From contig CAWIBR010000013.1 in assembly GCA_963834425.1 (NCBI GenBank), positions 1,302,001 to 1,366,000 on the forward strand: a stretch of 64,000 nucleotides of DNA, written 5' to 3'. Numbering within the stretch: the first letter of the stretch is position 1; each line of letters opens with the position of its first letter. The stretch is from CAVURS01 sp963834425. GTDB taxonomy: Bacteria; Actinomycetota; Actinomycetes; Actinomycetales; CAVURS01. A program made the position numbers and the translations under genes. Positions 17,597 to 27,983 of the stretch are shown here, piece by piece. The notes beneath the pieces are model-generated. The model did no database searches. It worked only from the letters and a program-made list of their open reading frames with translations, and was not told where the DNA came from.

Positions 17597-18442
17597 TCAG
17601 AGCCGGCAGGCGTGGATATCGGTCACCAAGATCGCTCGAGCCCCGACGTCGTACAGCTCGTCCATCACCTGGTTGGTGCGCGCCCGCGGGACCATGGCCC
17701 GCACCGCGACCCAGCCCTTGTCGTGCAACGGCGAGACGGTCGGCGATTCCAGGCCCGGGGTCAGGGCACACGCGCGCTCGACGTCCTCGACCCGCACGTC
17801 GTAGTCCATCAGCACGTAGCGCCGGGCGACCAGGACACCCTGCAGGCGTCGTCCGAGCACCTCGACCTGCGGGTCCGGTTCGGCACCGCGGCGGCGGATC
17901 AGGACCGCTTCGGACTGCAGGATCGGCTCGCCGAAGATCGCCAGCCCGGCGGCCCGCAAGGTCGATCCGGTCTCGACCACGTCGGCGATCACGTCGGCCA
18001 CGCCGAGCTGTACGGCGCTCTCCACCGCCCCGTCGAGGCGGACCACCTCGGCCGTGACGCCGTGATCGGCCAGGTGCTGCGTCACCAGACCCGGGTAGCT
18101 CGTGGCGACGCGATGCCCGGCCACCTCGGCGACGTTGGTGGGGCCGCCCTCCGGCCCGGCGAACCGGAAGGTCGAGCCGGCGAAGCCCAGCGACATGATC
18201 TCGTCCGCATTGGCCCCCGAGTCGAGCAGGAGGTCGCGGCCGGTGATCCCGATGTCGAGCGTGCCGGCCCCGACATAGACCGCGACGTCACGCGGGCGCA
18301 GGAAGAAGAACTCGGCGTCGTTGTCCGGGTCGGCCATCACCAGCTCGCGGCTGTCGCGGCGCTCGCGATAGCCGGACTCGCGCAGCATCTCGGCCGCGGG
18401 TTCGGCCAGGGAACCCTTGTTGGGCACGGCAATTCGCAACAC
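17597..18442 (-). CDS. hisG: ATP phosphoribosyltransferase
   Basis: 281 residues, the long form with a C-terminal ACT-like regulatory domain. First step of histidine synthesis, feedback-inhibited by histidine. Motifs: RIAVPNKGSLAEP, RPRDVAVYVGAGTLDIGITGRDLL, VATSYPGLV, GAVESAVQLGVADVIADVVETGSTLRAAGL, and the regulatory tail KGWVAVRAMVPR. It starts with GTG at 18442, 31 bp after the hisE stop. Length and motifs are normal. Confidence 0.97.
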   Translation of the reverse strand: MLRIAVPNKGSLAEPAAEMLRESGYRERRDSRELVMADPDNDAEFFFLRPRDVAVYVGAGTLDIGITGRDLLLDSGANADEIMSLGFAGSTFRFAGPEGGPTNVAEVAGHRVATSYPGLVTQHLADHGVTAEVVRLDGAVESAVQLGVADVIADVVETGSTLRAAGLAIFGEPILQSEAVLIRRRGAEPDPQVEVLGRRLQGVLVARRYVLMDYDVRVEDVERACALTPGLESPTVSPLHDKGWVAVRAMVPRARTNQVMDELYDVGARAILVTDIHACRL

Positions 18443-18473
18443 GGTCCGGTCCTTGAGTTGGGTCTGGAGGTTT

Positions 18474-18737
18474 CTAGAGGTAGGAGTAGACGTCGTCGAG
18501 CTCGAGGCCGCGAGCCAGCATGAGCACCTGCAGGTGATAGAGGAGCTGGCTGATCTCCTCGGCCGTGCGCTCCTTGGACTCGTGCTCGGCGGCCATCCAG
18601 ACCTCGGCCGCCTCCTCGACGACCTTCTTGCCGATCTCGTGCACGCCGGCGTCGAGAGCCGCGACGGTGCCCGAGCCGGCCGGGCGGGTGCGCGCCCGCT
18701 CGGCCAGCTCGGCGTACAGGTCCTCGAAGCTCTTCAC
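18474..18737 (-). CDS. hisE: Phosphoribosyl-ATP pyrophosphatase
   Basis: 87 residues from a GTG at 18737. It removes pyrophosphate from PR-ATP in the second step of histidine synthesis. The MazG-like all-alpha fold shows KKVVEEAAEVWMAAEHES and EEISQLLYHLQVLMLARGL, with the Mg-binding glutamates in the first segment. It is followed by hisG. The transporter gene upstream ends only 11 bp before it, so the riboswitch-controlled transcript may read into hisE-hisG. Confidence 0.95.
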   Translation of the reverse strand: MKSFEDLYAELAERARTRPAGSGTVAALDAGVHEIGKKVVEEAAEVWMAAEHESKERTAEEISQLLYHLQVLMLARGLELDDVYSYL

Positions 18738-18748
18738 GAGCGGTAAGG

Positions 18749-19468
18749 CTAGGCGACGACCTCCATGGCCGGGTCGGCCAGCCCCTGCGGGGCTTCGTTC
18801 TTGGAGATCTTCAGCCAGACGAAGAAGCCCCAGATGACGAAGCCGGCGTAGATCGCGTACATGATCGCCGACGGGTAGTAGTGGAAGTGCACCAGCTCCG
18901 GTACGCCGACGATGTCGACCGCGATCCAGCACAGCCAGAAGTCGACCCAGCCGCGGGCCATCGCGTAGGTCGCGAGCATCGAGCCCACGAAGATCCAGGC
19001 ATCGGCCACGTAGTACCACCAGGCCACGTCGTAGCCGTAGCCGATCTTGGTGAAGATCAGCGCGCAGACCAGCACCAGACCCAGCGAGATCGGGATGTAC
19101 GCCGCGCGCTCGCGGCCGGTGGCCCAGCGGGGTACGACGGCCGGCGCGTTGAGGCCGGATCGGCGGTTCTCGCTCCAGCGCCACCAGCCGTAGATGCTGA
19201 CGATGATGAAGAAGACCTGTCGCGAGGCCTGGCCATAGAGCGGCGTGCCCTGGCCGTTGCCGAGGGCCTGGCCCAGGAAGACGGTGAACAGCAGGGCGTT
19301 GCCCAGCATGCCGATCGGCCAGGTCCAGACCTTGCGCCACATGCCGAGCAGGGCGGAGGCCAGACCGAAGACGTTGCCGACGATCTCGCGGTAGTAGATC
19401 GCCTGGTGATCCGTCACGTGCCACTGCGCGTTGTAGAACTGCGTCAGCAAGTCGTTGAGCCAGTGCAT
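18749..19468 (-). CDS. pnuX: PnuC-fold transporter, probable riboflavin transporter PnuX
   Basis: 239 residues with about seven or eight membrane helices rich in Trp and Tyr. The motifs NVFGLASALLGMWRKVWTWPIGMLGN and IIVSIYGWWRW fit the PnuC family, in which such sequences mark the substrate pore. The upstream FMN riboswitch (19590-19718) identifies the likely substrate as riboflavin or another flavin precursor, as for PnuX of corynebacteria, and not NMN as for classical PnuC. In Streptomyces-type genomes a gene of this family sits inside the rib operon next to hisE. Here it stands alone between the riboswitch and hisE. Confidence 0.88.
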   Translation of the reverse strand: MHWLNDLLTQFYNAQWHVTDHQAIYYREIVGNVFGLASALLGMWRKVWTWPIGMLGNALLFTVFLGQALGNGQGTPLYGQASRQVFFIIVSIYGWWRWSENRRSGLNAPAVVPRWATGRERAAYIPISLGLVLVCALIFTKIGYGYDVAWWYYVADAWIFVGSMLATYAMARGWVDFWLCWIAVDIVGVPELVHFHYYPSAIMYAIYAGFVIWGFFVWLKISKNEAPQGLADPAMEVVA

Positions 19469-19589
19469 GTCGTGCGCGCCTTCCGGATGCAGGGATGCTC
19501 CGGGGGGACGACAGCAGCCGCACCGCCCGAGTCGTCGCGGGCCGCCGCACCAGCAGCGGAGCACGCGCGCTCGATCGGTCCTAGCCGCC

Positions 19590-19718
19590 CACGTGCTACC
19601 TCCCATCCGGACTTTCACCGTCGGTCCTGGAGTTTCACCAGGTCAACCGGCCGCTGGCTGCGGTCGGGTCGCGGACTGTCACCGCCGGTTCGGAATTACA
19701 CCGACCCCGGAGCACGTG
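19590..19718 (-). ncRNA. FMN riboswitch (RFN element)
   Basis: On the minus strand the element begins CACGTGCTCCGGGGTCGGTG and ends TGGGAGGTAGCACGTG, so CACGTGCT/AGCACGTG forms helix P1. The conserved core segments are all present: GTGTAATTCCGAACCGGCGGT, GACAGTCCGCGACCC, a P4-type GGTTGACCTGGTGAAACTCCAGGACCGAC, and GGTGAAAGTCCGGATGGGAGG. It ends about 120 nt before the transporter start. No clear terminator follows, so control is more likely at translation initiation, as is common in actinobacteria; that part is inference. Confidence 0.95.
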
Positions 19719-19775
19719 TGGACGTGTCTTTCTGCGCGCATCGTAGCCCACCGGCCTCGCTCGGCTGCGCCGAGC

Positions 19776-19832
19776 GGACCGTGCGCCTCACTCGGGCGGT
19801 GAGGCTTCATCCCTGCGTGAGGCGCACGGACC
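19776..19832 (-). terminator. Probable rpe terminator with alternative pairings
   Basis: Arms GGACCGTGCGCCTCAC (19776-19791) and GTGAGGCGCACGGACC (19817-19832) are inverted with one mismatch. The inner GCCTCAC can also pair with a second GTGAGGC at 19799-19805. A further small hairpin, CGCTCGG-ctgcg-CCGAGCG, follows at 19758-19776. There is no U tract, as is usual for actinobacterial terminators. It lies between the rpe stop and the FMN riboswitch and probably ends the rpe transcript. Confidence 0.6.
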
Positions 19833-19903
19833 CTGCTCGGCTCACTGGTGCGTCTCAGTGCCGCCTTCGTTGCGCACGTGAAGGTATGGTGGCCGAGTTG
19901 GGC

Positions 19904-20585
19904 TCAGTCGGTTTCGGCCGTTGCCTTGCTTGCGGCGGCGCGGAGGGCGGCGATGGCTTCGGCGGCGTTGTCGGCGCCGTAGATCGCGGAGCCGGCCACG
20001 AAGACGTCGGCCCCGGCGCTCGCGCAGCGCTCGATCGTCTCCAGGCTCACGCCGCCGTCGACCTGCAGCCAGACCTCCCCGCCGCCCCCTCGACGGCCGT
20101 CGATCGCGGCCCGGGCCCGCGCGATCTTGGGCAGGCAGACGTCCAGGAACTGCTGCCCGCCGAAGCCCGGCTCCACGGTCATCACGAGGAGCATGTCGAG
20201 CTCGGGCAGCAGGTCGAGGTAGGGCTCGACCGGAGTGGCCGGCCGCAGGGCCATCCCGGCCCGGACCCCGAGGCCTCGCAGCGAGCGGGCCAGCCGGATC
20301 GGTGCCGTAGCCGCCTCGACGTGGAACGTCACGCTCGCGCAGCCGGCTTCGGCGTACGCCGGGGCCCAGCTGGTCCGGGTCCTCGATCATCAGGTGCGCG
20401 TCGATCGGGATCGGGCTGACCTTGGCCAGCGCTTCGACGACCGGGAGGCCCAGGGTCAGGTTGGGCACGAAGTGGTTGTCCATGACGTCGACGTGCGCCC
20501 AGTCCGCCGTACTGATCCGTTGCAGTTCGGCACCGAGCGCGGCGAAGTCGGCGGACAGGATGCTCGGTGCGATCTGCAGGCCCAC
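19904..20585 (-). CDS. rpe: Ribulose-phosphate 3-epimerase (frameshifted)
   Basis: Interconverts ribulose-5-phosphate and xylulose-5-phosphate in the pentose phosphate pathway. The first part reads QIAPSILSADFAALG, HVDVMDNHFVPNLTLG and DAHLMIEDPDQL. The second frame gives VTFHVEAA, LLVMTVEPGFGGQQF, LQVDGGVSLETI and FVAGSAIYG. One base is extra near 20360-20368 (CTGGGCCCC read as CTGGCCCC gives DQLAPAYAEAGC). The repaired length is 226 residues, normal for Rpe. All metal-binding residues are intact, so an assembly error is likelier than a pseudogene. Confidence 0.94.
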
Positions 20586-20597
20586 GCGCAGACCCTA

Positions 20598-20633
20598 CCG
20601 AGCAGACCGAGCAGACCGAGCAGACCGGCCGGG
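20598..20633. repeat. Short tandem repeat, CCGAGCAGA x4
   Basis: Four exact 9-bp units fill most of the 49-bp gap between the rsmB stop (20635) and the rpe start (20585). Length variation here would change the rsmB-rpe spacing. Confidence 0.8.
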
Positions 20634-20634
20634 C

Positions 20635-22120
20635 TCAGCGACGGCGCAGCAGCGCGAGGAACATCGCGTCGGTGCCGTGCCGGTGCGGCCACAGCTGGGC
20701 GGCCGGCCCGTCGCCGAGCGTGCCTACCAACGACTCGCCGCCGTCGCCGACCACACCGGCCAGGATCGGCCGGGCATCCAGCTGCTCGACGTCGTCGCGC
20801 CGGCGCAACAGGTCGGCCACCACGAGCAGGGTCTCGCCGACGTGCGGGGAGCAGGTGACGTAACCGACCAGCCCGCCCGGACGGGTCGCATCGATCGCCG
20901 AGCCGAGCAGGTCACGCTGCAACCGGCCCAGCGCGCCGACGTCGCCGGGCTGGCGCCGCCAGCGCGACTCGGGCCGTCTCCGCAAGGCACCCAGGCCGGT
21001 GCACGGCGCGTCGACCAGGACTCGGTCGTACGCCGCGGGCTCCTGCCGACCGACCTCGCGGCCGTCGCCGGTCCGCACCTGCACGGTGTCGCCCAGGCTG
21101 GCCACCGCCTGGCGGACCAGCTCGACCCGATGTTCGGAGATCTCGTTGGCCACCAGATGAGCTCCGCGCTCGGCGGCCAGCGCACCGAGCAGGGCGGCCT
21201 TGCCGCCCGGACCGGCACACAGGTCGAGCCACAGCCGGTCCTCGCCCTGGAGTGGGGCCGCCGCGAGCGCCGCTGCAACCAGCTGACTGCCCTCGTCCTG
21301 CACGCCGGCGCGGCCCTCCCGGACGGCCGCGACTGCGCCCGGATCACCCTGCGCCACAACGGAATACGGTGACCAGCGCCCTCGGTGCGCACCCTCGACG
21401 ACGAGCAGCTCATCGACCGTCGCCAGCCCCGGCCGAGCCACCAGCGTCACCGCTGGCGGGACGTTGTCCGCGGTGAGGAGCTCACCCAGCTCGGCGTCCA
21501 GGCGCGTCGAATCCGCCCGCAGCTCACCGTCGTGCGCGGCCAGGCCGTCACGCATCGCCCGCACGATCCAGGCCGGATGGCTCTCGGCGATGACCAGGTG
21601 GCCGACCACGTCCTGCTCGACGGGCGGGGCCAAGCTCGGCCACCCACGCGGCGAGGTCGCGCTCCCCCACCCGGCGCAGCACCGCATTGGCCAGGCCGCT
21701 GGGTCCGGTGCCGATGGCGTCGCGCACCAAACCGACCGTCTCGCTGACCGCCGCATGGGCCTGGACCCGCATGCCCAGCAGCTGGTGCACGCCCAGGCGC
21801 ATCGCGTCGCGCAGGCCCGGGTCGCCCTGCAGCGGCTTGTCCAGGCAGGCGTCCAGGATCGCGTCGTACGTGCCCTGCCAGCGCAAGGTCCCGTAGGTCA
21901 GCTCGGTGGCGAACGCCGCGTCGCGACCGACGATTCGCCGCGAGCGCAACAGCCCGGGCAGCACCAGGTTCGCGTAGGCGTCGCGGTCCTCGACCGCTCG
22001 CAACACGTCGTACGCCGCGCGCCGGGCCGGGTCGGTGCTGCGAGCCCGCTGCGCCGGCGACTGAGCGGATCGCGGGCGAGGGCCTCGTCGGGGTTCGCGA
22101 GGCGGGCCGGGCGGCGTCAC
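20635..22120 (-). CDS. rsmB: 16S rRNA (cytosine-967-C5)-methyltransferase, Sun/Fmu family (frameshifted)
   Basis: An N-terminal NusB-like RNA-binding domain (ARRAAYDVLRAVEDRDAYANLVLP, FATELTYGTLRWQG) is followed by a SAM-dependent Rossmann domain. That domain carries DLCAGPGGKAALLGALAAERGA, the cysteine motif DAPCTGLGALRRRPE and the catalytic YVTCSP. The frame breaks near 21632, where CTTGGCCCC needs one base fewer to read VAELAPPVEQDVVG. The repaired length is about 494 residues, somewhat longer than usual because of a Pro/Arg-rich N-terminus. Its start overlaps the fmt stop, so fmt-rsmB are coupled. Confidence 0.93.
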
Positions 22121-23064
22121 GAGTCGAACCGCTCGGCGGCGGCGATTCGGGCGCCGCGGGCCCAGTCAGTCGCCGGCATCGGGCGGCGGCCGTGCGGCTG
22201 CACCTCGCCGAGCAGCACAGAGCCGGAGCCGCTGCCGACGCGCACCGACCGGCGGTTGACTTCGATCGCACCGGGGCCGAGAGGGGCCGTCTCGGCATCG
22301 GCTCCACTCGGCGGCGCGGGGCGCAACGGCCCGAGCTTGATCCGCTCGCCGCGGAAGGTCGTCCAGGCTCCAGGTGCTGGCGTGCAGCCCCGCACCAGCC
22401 GGTCGATCGCGACCGCGGGAGCCGCCCAGTCCACGCGAGCGTCGTCGACCGTCAGCTTGGGCGCGTAGGACAGTCCGTCGGCCGATTGGGCCACGGGCCG
22501 CAGGGTCCCGTCCTCGATGCCATCGAGGGTCTGCACGAGCAACCCGGCGCCACCCTCGGCCACCCGCTCCAGCAACGAGCCGGCGGTGTCGTCCCGACGG
22601 ACGAGCTCGGTCATCACGCCGAACACCGGGCCGGTGTCCAGGCCCTCCTCGAGCCGGAAGGTGCTGGCTCCCACGACCTCGTCGCCAGCGATCAGCGCCC
22701 GCTGGATCGGCGCTGCGCCCCGCCAGGCGGGCAGGACTGAGAAGTGCAGGTTGACCCAGCCGTGGGCCGGGATGCTCAGGGCCGCCAGCGGCACGAGCGC
22801 GCCGTAGGCCACGACGGGGCAGCAGTCCGGCTCCAGCGCACGCAGCCTGGTCAGGACCTCCGGCTCGCCGATCCGCCAGGGGGTCAGGACCTCGAGTCCG
22901 AGCGCCTCGGCCCGGTCGCGCACCGGGCTGGGCATGATCTGGCGGCCGCGCCCCGAGGGCGCGTCCGGGCGGGTGATGACGGCGACGACCTCGTGCCGGG
23001 AGGCCAGCAGTGCCTCCAGTGCCGGCAGCGCCACCTGCGGCGTACCCGCAAAGACCAGACGCAC
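22117..23064 (-). CDS. fmt: Methionyl-tRNA formyltransferase
   Basis: 315 residues from a GTG at 23064. It formylates the initiator Met-tRNA. Motifs: RLVFAGTPQVALPALEAL, the catalytic region NLHFSVLPAWRGAAPIQRALIAGDEVVG, DTGPVFG, and the C-terminal tRNA-binding part with VRGCTPAPGAWTTFRGERIK. It lies 5 bp after the def stop in the conserved order priA-def-fmt-rsmB. The frame remains open upstream into def, but the GTG is where the family begins. Confidence 0.96.
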   Translation of the reverse strand: MRLVFAGTPQVALPALEALLASRHEVVAVITRPDAPSGRGRQIMPSPVRDRAEALGLEVLTPWRIGEPEVLTRLRALEPDCCPVVAYGALVPLAALSIPAHGWVNLHFSVLPAWRGAAPIQRALIAGDEVVGASTFRLEEGLDTGPVFGVMTELVRRDDTAGSLLERVAEGGAGLLVQTLDGIEDGTLRPVAQSADGLSYAPKLTVDDARVDWAAPAVAIDRLVRGCTPAPGAWTTFRGERIKLGPLRPAPPSGADAETAPLGPGAIEVNRRSVRVGSGSGSVLLGEVQPHGRRPMPATDWARGARIAAAERFDS

Positions 23065-23069
23065 GCGGG

Positions 23070-23615
23070 TTACAGCGCCTTGCCGAAGGTCGAGTGCGGG
23101 CTGACCTTCACCGTGGGCGCGGCGGCGCCGGCCCACTCCGCCTCCCGGATGGCCTTCATGGCCTGCTTGCGCTGGGCTCGGTCCATCCGGTCGATGAAGA
23201 GCACGCCGTCCAGGTGGTCGGTCTCGTGCTGGATGCACCGGGCGAGCAGCTCGCTGCCCTCGATCACGACCGGTTCGCCGTGCATGTCCAGGCCCTTGGC
23301 GACGACCCGCGGCGCCCTCGGGGTGTCGAAGTAGATGCCGGGGAAGGACAGGCAGCCCTCCTCGCACTCCTCCAGGTCACCGGACAGGTCCAGGGTCGGG
23401 TTGATCAGGTGACCGAGGACGTCGTCGACGTAGTAGGCAAAGACCCGCAGGCTGACCCCGATCTGCGGTGCCGCCAGGCCCACACCGGGCGCGTCGAGCA
23501 TCGTCTCCTGCAGGTCGGCGACGAGGCCGCGCAGCTCCTTGTCGAAGTCGACGACCTCGAGGGCCGGCGTGCGCAGCACCGGGTCGCCGAAGAGACGAAT
23601 CTGCTGGATGGCCAT
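23070..23615 (-). CDS. def: Peptide deformylase
   Basis: 181 residues. Removes the formyl group from nascent proteins. All three motifs of the metal site are present: GVGLAAPQIG, EGCLS and QHETDHLDG. It starts with ATG at 23615, directly before fmt and directly after the HAD hydrolase gene (9-bp gap). Confidence 0.97.
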   Translation of the reverse strand: MAIQQIRLFGDPVLRTPALEVVDFDKELRGLVADLQETMLDAPGVGLAAPQIGVSLRVFAYYVDDVLGHLINPTLDLSGDLEECEEGCLSFPGIYFDTPRAPRVVAKGLDMHGEPVVIEGSELLARCIQHETDHLDGVLFIDRMDRAQRKQAMKAIREAEWAGAAAPTVKVSPHSTFGKAL

Positions 23616-23624
23616 GACCGAAGT

Positions 23625-24270
23625 CTACGGATCGACGGTCAACGGCAGGCCGAGCGCCGTCAGGTCGTTCCGCAGCCCGCGGGCATCGGTGAACCGGAGC
23701 GCGTGAAAGCCGAGCGCCTCGGCTGCGGCGACGTTGGCCGCCGAGTCGTCGATGAAGACGGCGGTCGTCGGGTCGACCCGATGCCGCTCGATCAGCACGT
23801 GGAAGATCCGGGGGTCGGGCTTGATCAGCCGCTCCGCACCCGAGACGACGATGCCCTCGAAATGCCCCAGCACGGGGTAGGTCTCCAGCGCGTGCGGGAA
23901 GCTCTCGGCCGACCAGTTGGTCAGCGCCAGCAGCCGCAGGCCACTCGCGGCCAGCTCGCGCAGGACGTCCGCCGTACCGGGCACCTCGCCGACCAGCGTG
24001 GACCGGAAGTTGCGCCGGTACGCCGCGATGACCCCGGCCCGGTGCGGGAAGCGGCGGTCGACGTCGGCCTCGGCCTGCTCGATCGAGCGCACCGGCGTCC
24101 AGGGCCCGGTTCCACTCGTGGAAGTCGATCTCGTCCAGGAAGGGCTCGACGTCGTCGGGGTCCAGGACGCCCTCGAAGGCCTGCCGCGGGTCCCAGTCCA
24201 CCAGCACGCCGCCGAGATCGAACACGACGGTCGTGATCGGGCTGTCGCCGGTCCCCTGCACGAGCCGCAC
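23625..24270 (-). CDS. HAD-superfamily hydrolase (subfamily IA, frameshifted)
   Basis: It opens with VVFDLGGVLVDWDP (motif I aspartates) and continues EPFLDEIDFHEWN. In the next frame come LRLLALTNWSAESF (motif II), KPDPRIFHVLIER (motif III lysine) and VFIDDSAANVAAAEALGFH (motif IV). This is the YihX/epoxide-hydrolase-N-terminal-like group of phosphatases. The two frames join near 24090-24105 by deleting one base, giving about 214 residues. The GTG at 24270 is the only reasonable start. It is preceded by the strong repeat at 24290-24372. The substrate is unknown. Confidence 0.85.
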
Positions 24271-24289
24271 CCTAGTTCCTCCGGCCGGT

Positions 24290-24372
24290 TTGGCCGTCGA
24301 AACCGGGTTCTGCGGCCGATCTGGAGGCTCGAGAACCCGGGTTCGACGGCCAAACCCGGGTTCGACGGCCAA
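24290..24372. repeat. Long inverted repeat with a third tandem copy
   Basis: Arm 24290-24311 and arm 24332-24353 are inverted copies of 22 bp with a single mismatch (core TTGGCCGTCGAAACCGGG against CCCGGGTTCGACGGCCAA), separated by 20 bp. A third copy of the right arm, 20 bp, follows directly at 24353-24372. The element fills the gap between the priA stop and the HAD start, so in the mRNA it would form a very stable hairpin with two competing 5' arms. Confidence 0.8.
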
Positions 24373-24383
24373 GACCTGCGGGG

Positions 24384-26409
24384 TCAGACGAGGTCGAGGG
24401 GGTCGACCTGGACCTTGACCGGGTCGCGGTCCTTGCGGGCCGCGCGCTGGCCCTGCCCGGCGTGCAGGGCGTCGGCCAGGGCCAGTCCACGCTCGGGCGC
24501 CACGCGCAGGATCGCGCGCTCGGCGTCGCCGACGGGCACCGGGCCGAGCACCTCCGCGTCCGGCCAGACCGGCGAGCCGGTCAGCGCGGACAGCAGCTGG
24601 CGCACGGCAGCCGGCGCTCCGGTCAGCGTGGCGGCGCGCACGGCCGGCGGGAAGCGCGAGCTCGACCCGCTCGGCCAGCTCCCGCTCGGCATGCCAGACC
24701 GGATCCCATCGCACGAGCGCCTCCACCGGCGGCACACCGGATGGTGCGGCGAGCACGACGGCGCCGCCGGCCGACGCCGGCCGGGCCAGCGCCGCAGCCG
24801 CAGACCAGCGGCGCAGCGCCTCCTCGCCGGCCCGCAGGTCGGGCCGCCCCAGCAACGCCCAGCCGTCGAGCAGGAGCACCGCGGCGTACCCGTCCTCGGC
24901 CACCGGCTCGGCGCCGGGCGTGGCCACGACCAACGCCGGGGTGCCGGGCACCTCGGCCAGGACATGCTGCCCGCCGCTGACCCGGACCGGCACTCCGGGA
25001 AAGGCCCGGCCCAGCTCCTCGGCCGTCCGCCGCGATCCGACGACGCTGGAGCGCAGGTGCGTGCCCTCGCAGGCCGGGCAGCTCCAGGCGGCATCGGCCC
25101 GACCGCACCACCGGCAGATCGGCGGGCCGCCCCGTTCGCCGATCCCCAACGGTCCGTGGCAGAGCCGGCAGCGAGCCGGCGCCCGGCAGTCCTGGCAGAC
25201 CAGCCCGGGCTGGTAGCCCGACCGCGGCACCTGGACCAGCACCGGGCCGTGCTCCAGGCCGGCGCGGGCCGTGCGCCACGCCAGAGACGCCAGCCGCGCG
25301 CTGCTGGCCGCCGGGTCGCGGGACGGCTCGGCGCCCTCGCCGGCGAGCAGCACCCTGGGGGCGCGAGTCCGGACCTGGCTGCGGGTGGGGCCGACCGGGC
25401 GGGCCCAGCCCTGGTCGACCAGGCGCTGCACCTCGGCCGTGCGGACGAAGCCGCCGAGGAGGGCGGCTGCGCGTTCGCGATCGGCCCGCAGGGCCAGCAC
25501 CTCGCGGGCGTGCCAGTACGGCGCGTGCGGCTCGGCATGCAGGTCGTCGCCGTCGTCCCAGCACACGACCAGCCCGAGGTCGGCCACCGGAGCCAGGGCC
25601 GCGGACCGGGTCCCGACCACGATGCGGGTCTGACCGCGCAGCACCTTGAGCCAGGCGGCGTACCGCGCAGCCGGGCCCTGATCGGCCGTGAGCCGGACGT
25701 GCTGATCGGCCCCGAGCAGCTCCCGGATCGCGCGCTCGACCCGGTCGACATCGCGATGGTCCGGCAGCACCACCAGCGCACCGCGACCGCTGGCCGCGGT
25801 CGTGCCCACGGCCCGGGCGATCGCCTCGGGCCAGTCCGCGCCGGGGAGCGCCAGCCAGGCCGCCCGCACCGGGTCGCCGGCCGCGAGCCGGTCCAGGAAC
25901 GCCGGTCCCGCCGAGTAGTGGGACCACACCCCGGGGTCCGGGCGCTCGGGTGCGGGCGGCGTCGGGCGACCGGCCGACTTCTCGGCGGTGGCGTTACGCG
26001 GTGGCACGGCCAGGCGCAGGACGTCGGGCACGGTGCCGGCCCAGCGCCGGGCGACGTCGCGGCTCAGCTCGAGCAGGTGCGGGGGCAGGACGACCTCGTC
26101 CGAGACGACCCGCCGGATCGGCATCAGCCGCCCAACGTGCTCGGCCTCCGCTCGCCGGTCCACGACGTAGCCACCGACCTCACGCCCGGAGAAGCGCACT
26201 CGCACCCGCACCCCGGGGCGCGCCGACTCGGCCATCGAGGCCGGCACGCCGTAGTCGAAGACCCGGTCCAGGTGCGCCAGCCCGACCTCGACCACGACGC
26301 CGGCGACCGGGTCGGTCTCGGCCAGGCCTTCCGGAGGTTTGGGTCCCTTCCGCCGGCTGCCTGCGGTCGCGAGCAGGGCGAGCTGCTCGTCCCCCTCGGC
26401 CGCGGTCAT
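24384..26409 (-). CDS. priA: PriA-like primosomal protein N' (frameshifted near the 3' end)
   Basis: The N-terminal DNA-binding domain has VVEVGLAHLDRVFDYGVP, GVRVRVRFSGREVGGYVV and PPHLLELSRDVARRWAGTVPDVLRLAVPP. The helicase-like core follows, with zinc-binding cysteines (CQDCRAPARCRLCHG, CRWCGRADAAWSCPAC). Walker A (GxGKT) is absent: the corresponding region reads GTTAASGRGALVVLP. The DEAH-type box is degenerate (CWDDGDDLH). Both are usual for actinobacterial PriA, which is regarded as a probable non-helicase. The frame shifts near 24645, and the last 87 residues (ending KVQVDPLDLV) are in the next frame. Repaired length is 674 residues. Confidence 0.9.
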
Positions 26410-26553
26410 GCGCTCGTTCTACCTGATCGCGGTGACGGCGTCTCGAACCGTGCGCGTGGTGAAGGGCAAAGACGCTGGGGACGACGCGCCCGTACGGCCG
26501 GATCCTGCGCTCGCGACTCACCTTCGCCGCGGCTCGAGCGTATCGATGCAGGT

Positions 26554-26583
26554 TTGCGTCAGATCTGGCGCAGAGTTGCGTCA
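26554..26583. repeat. Direct repeat TTGCGTCA, 22 bp apart
   Basis: Two identical octamers at 26554-26561 and 26576-26583, start-to-start distance 22 bp (two helical turns), lie in the 273-bp gap between the metK stop and the priA start. On the minus strand the upstream copy reads TTGACGCAA and could include a -35 element for priA. No gene is seen in this gap. Confidence 0.4.
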
Positions 26584-26682
26584 ATAACGGCAAAGGCTGA
26601 GCGCGGGTGACCCGCGAGCAGGACCCAGCCCCGCGCCGGACCGGCGCGTCGTCCTCAGCGTCTTTGGTCTTTGCCCCGGCGC

Positions 26683-27891
<1,209 letters not shown>

Positions 27892-27983
27892 GCTGGAAAC
27901 TCCTCGTACGGCGAGATGGCAGACGCTAGGACGGTCTGATGGCACGGCGATCGGCCAGGCATCGGTCCGATCGGGGACGGAGT

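Noticed and set aside
23377..26409. One 1010-codon frame joining PriA, HAD hydrolase and deformylase segments
   Set aside because: It is produced by frameshifts in priA and the HAD gene. Separate genes with proper starts and stops fit better than a fusion.
27892..27983. SAM riboswitch before metK
   Set aside because: The 92-bp gap has no recognisable SAM-I, SAM-II or SAM-IV core.
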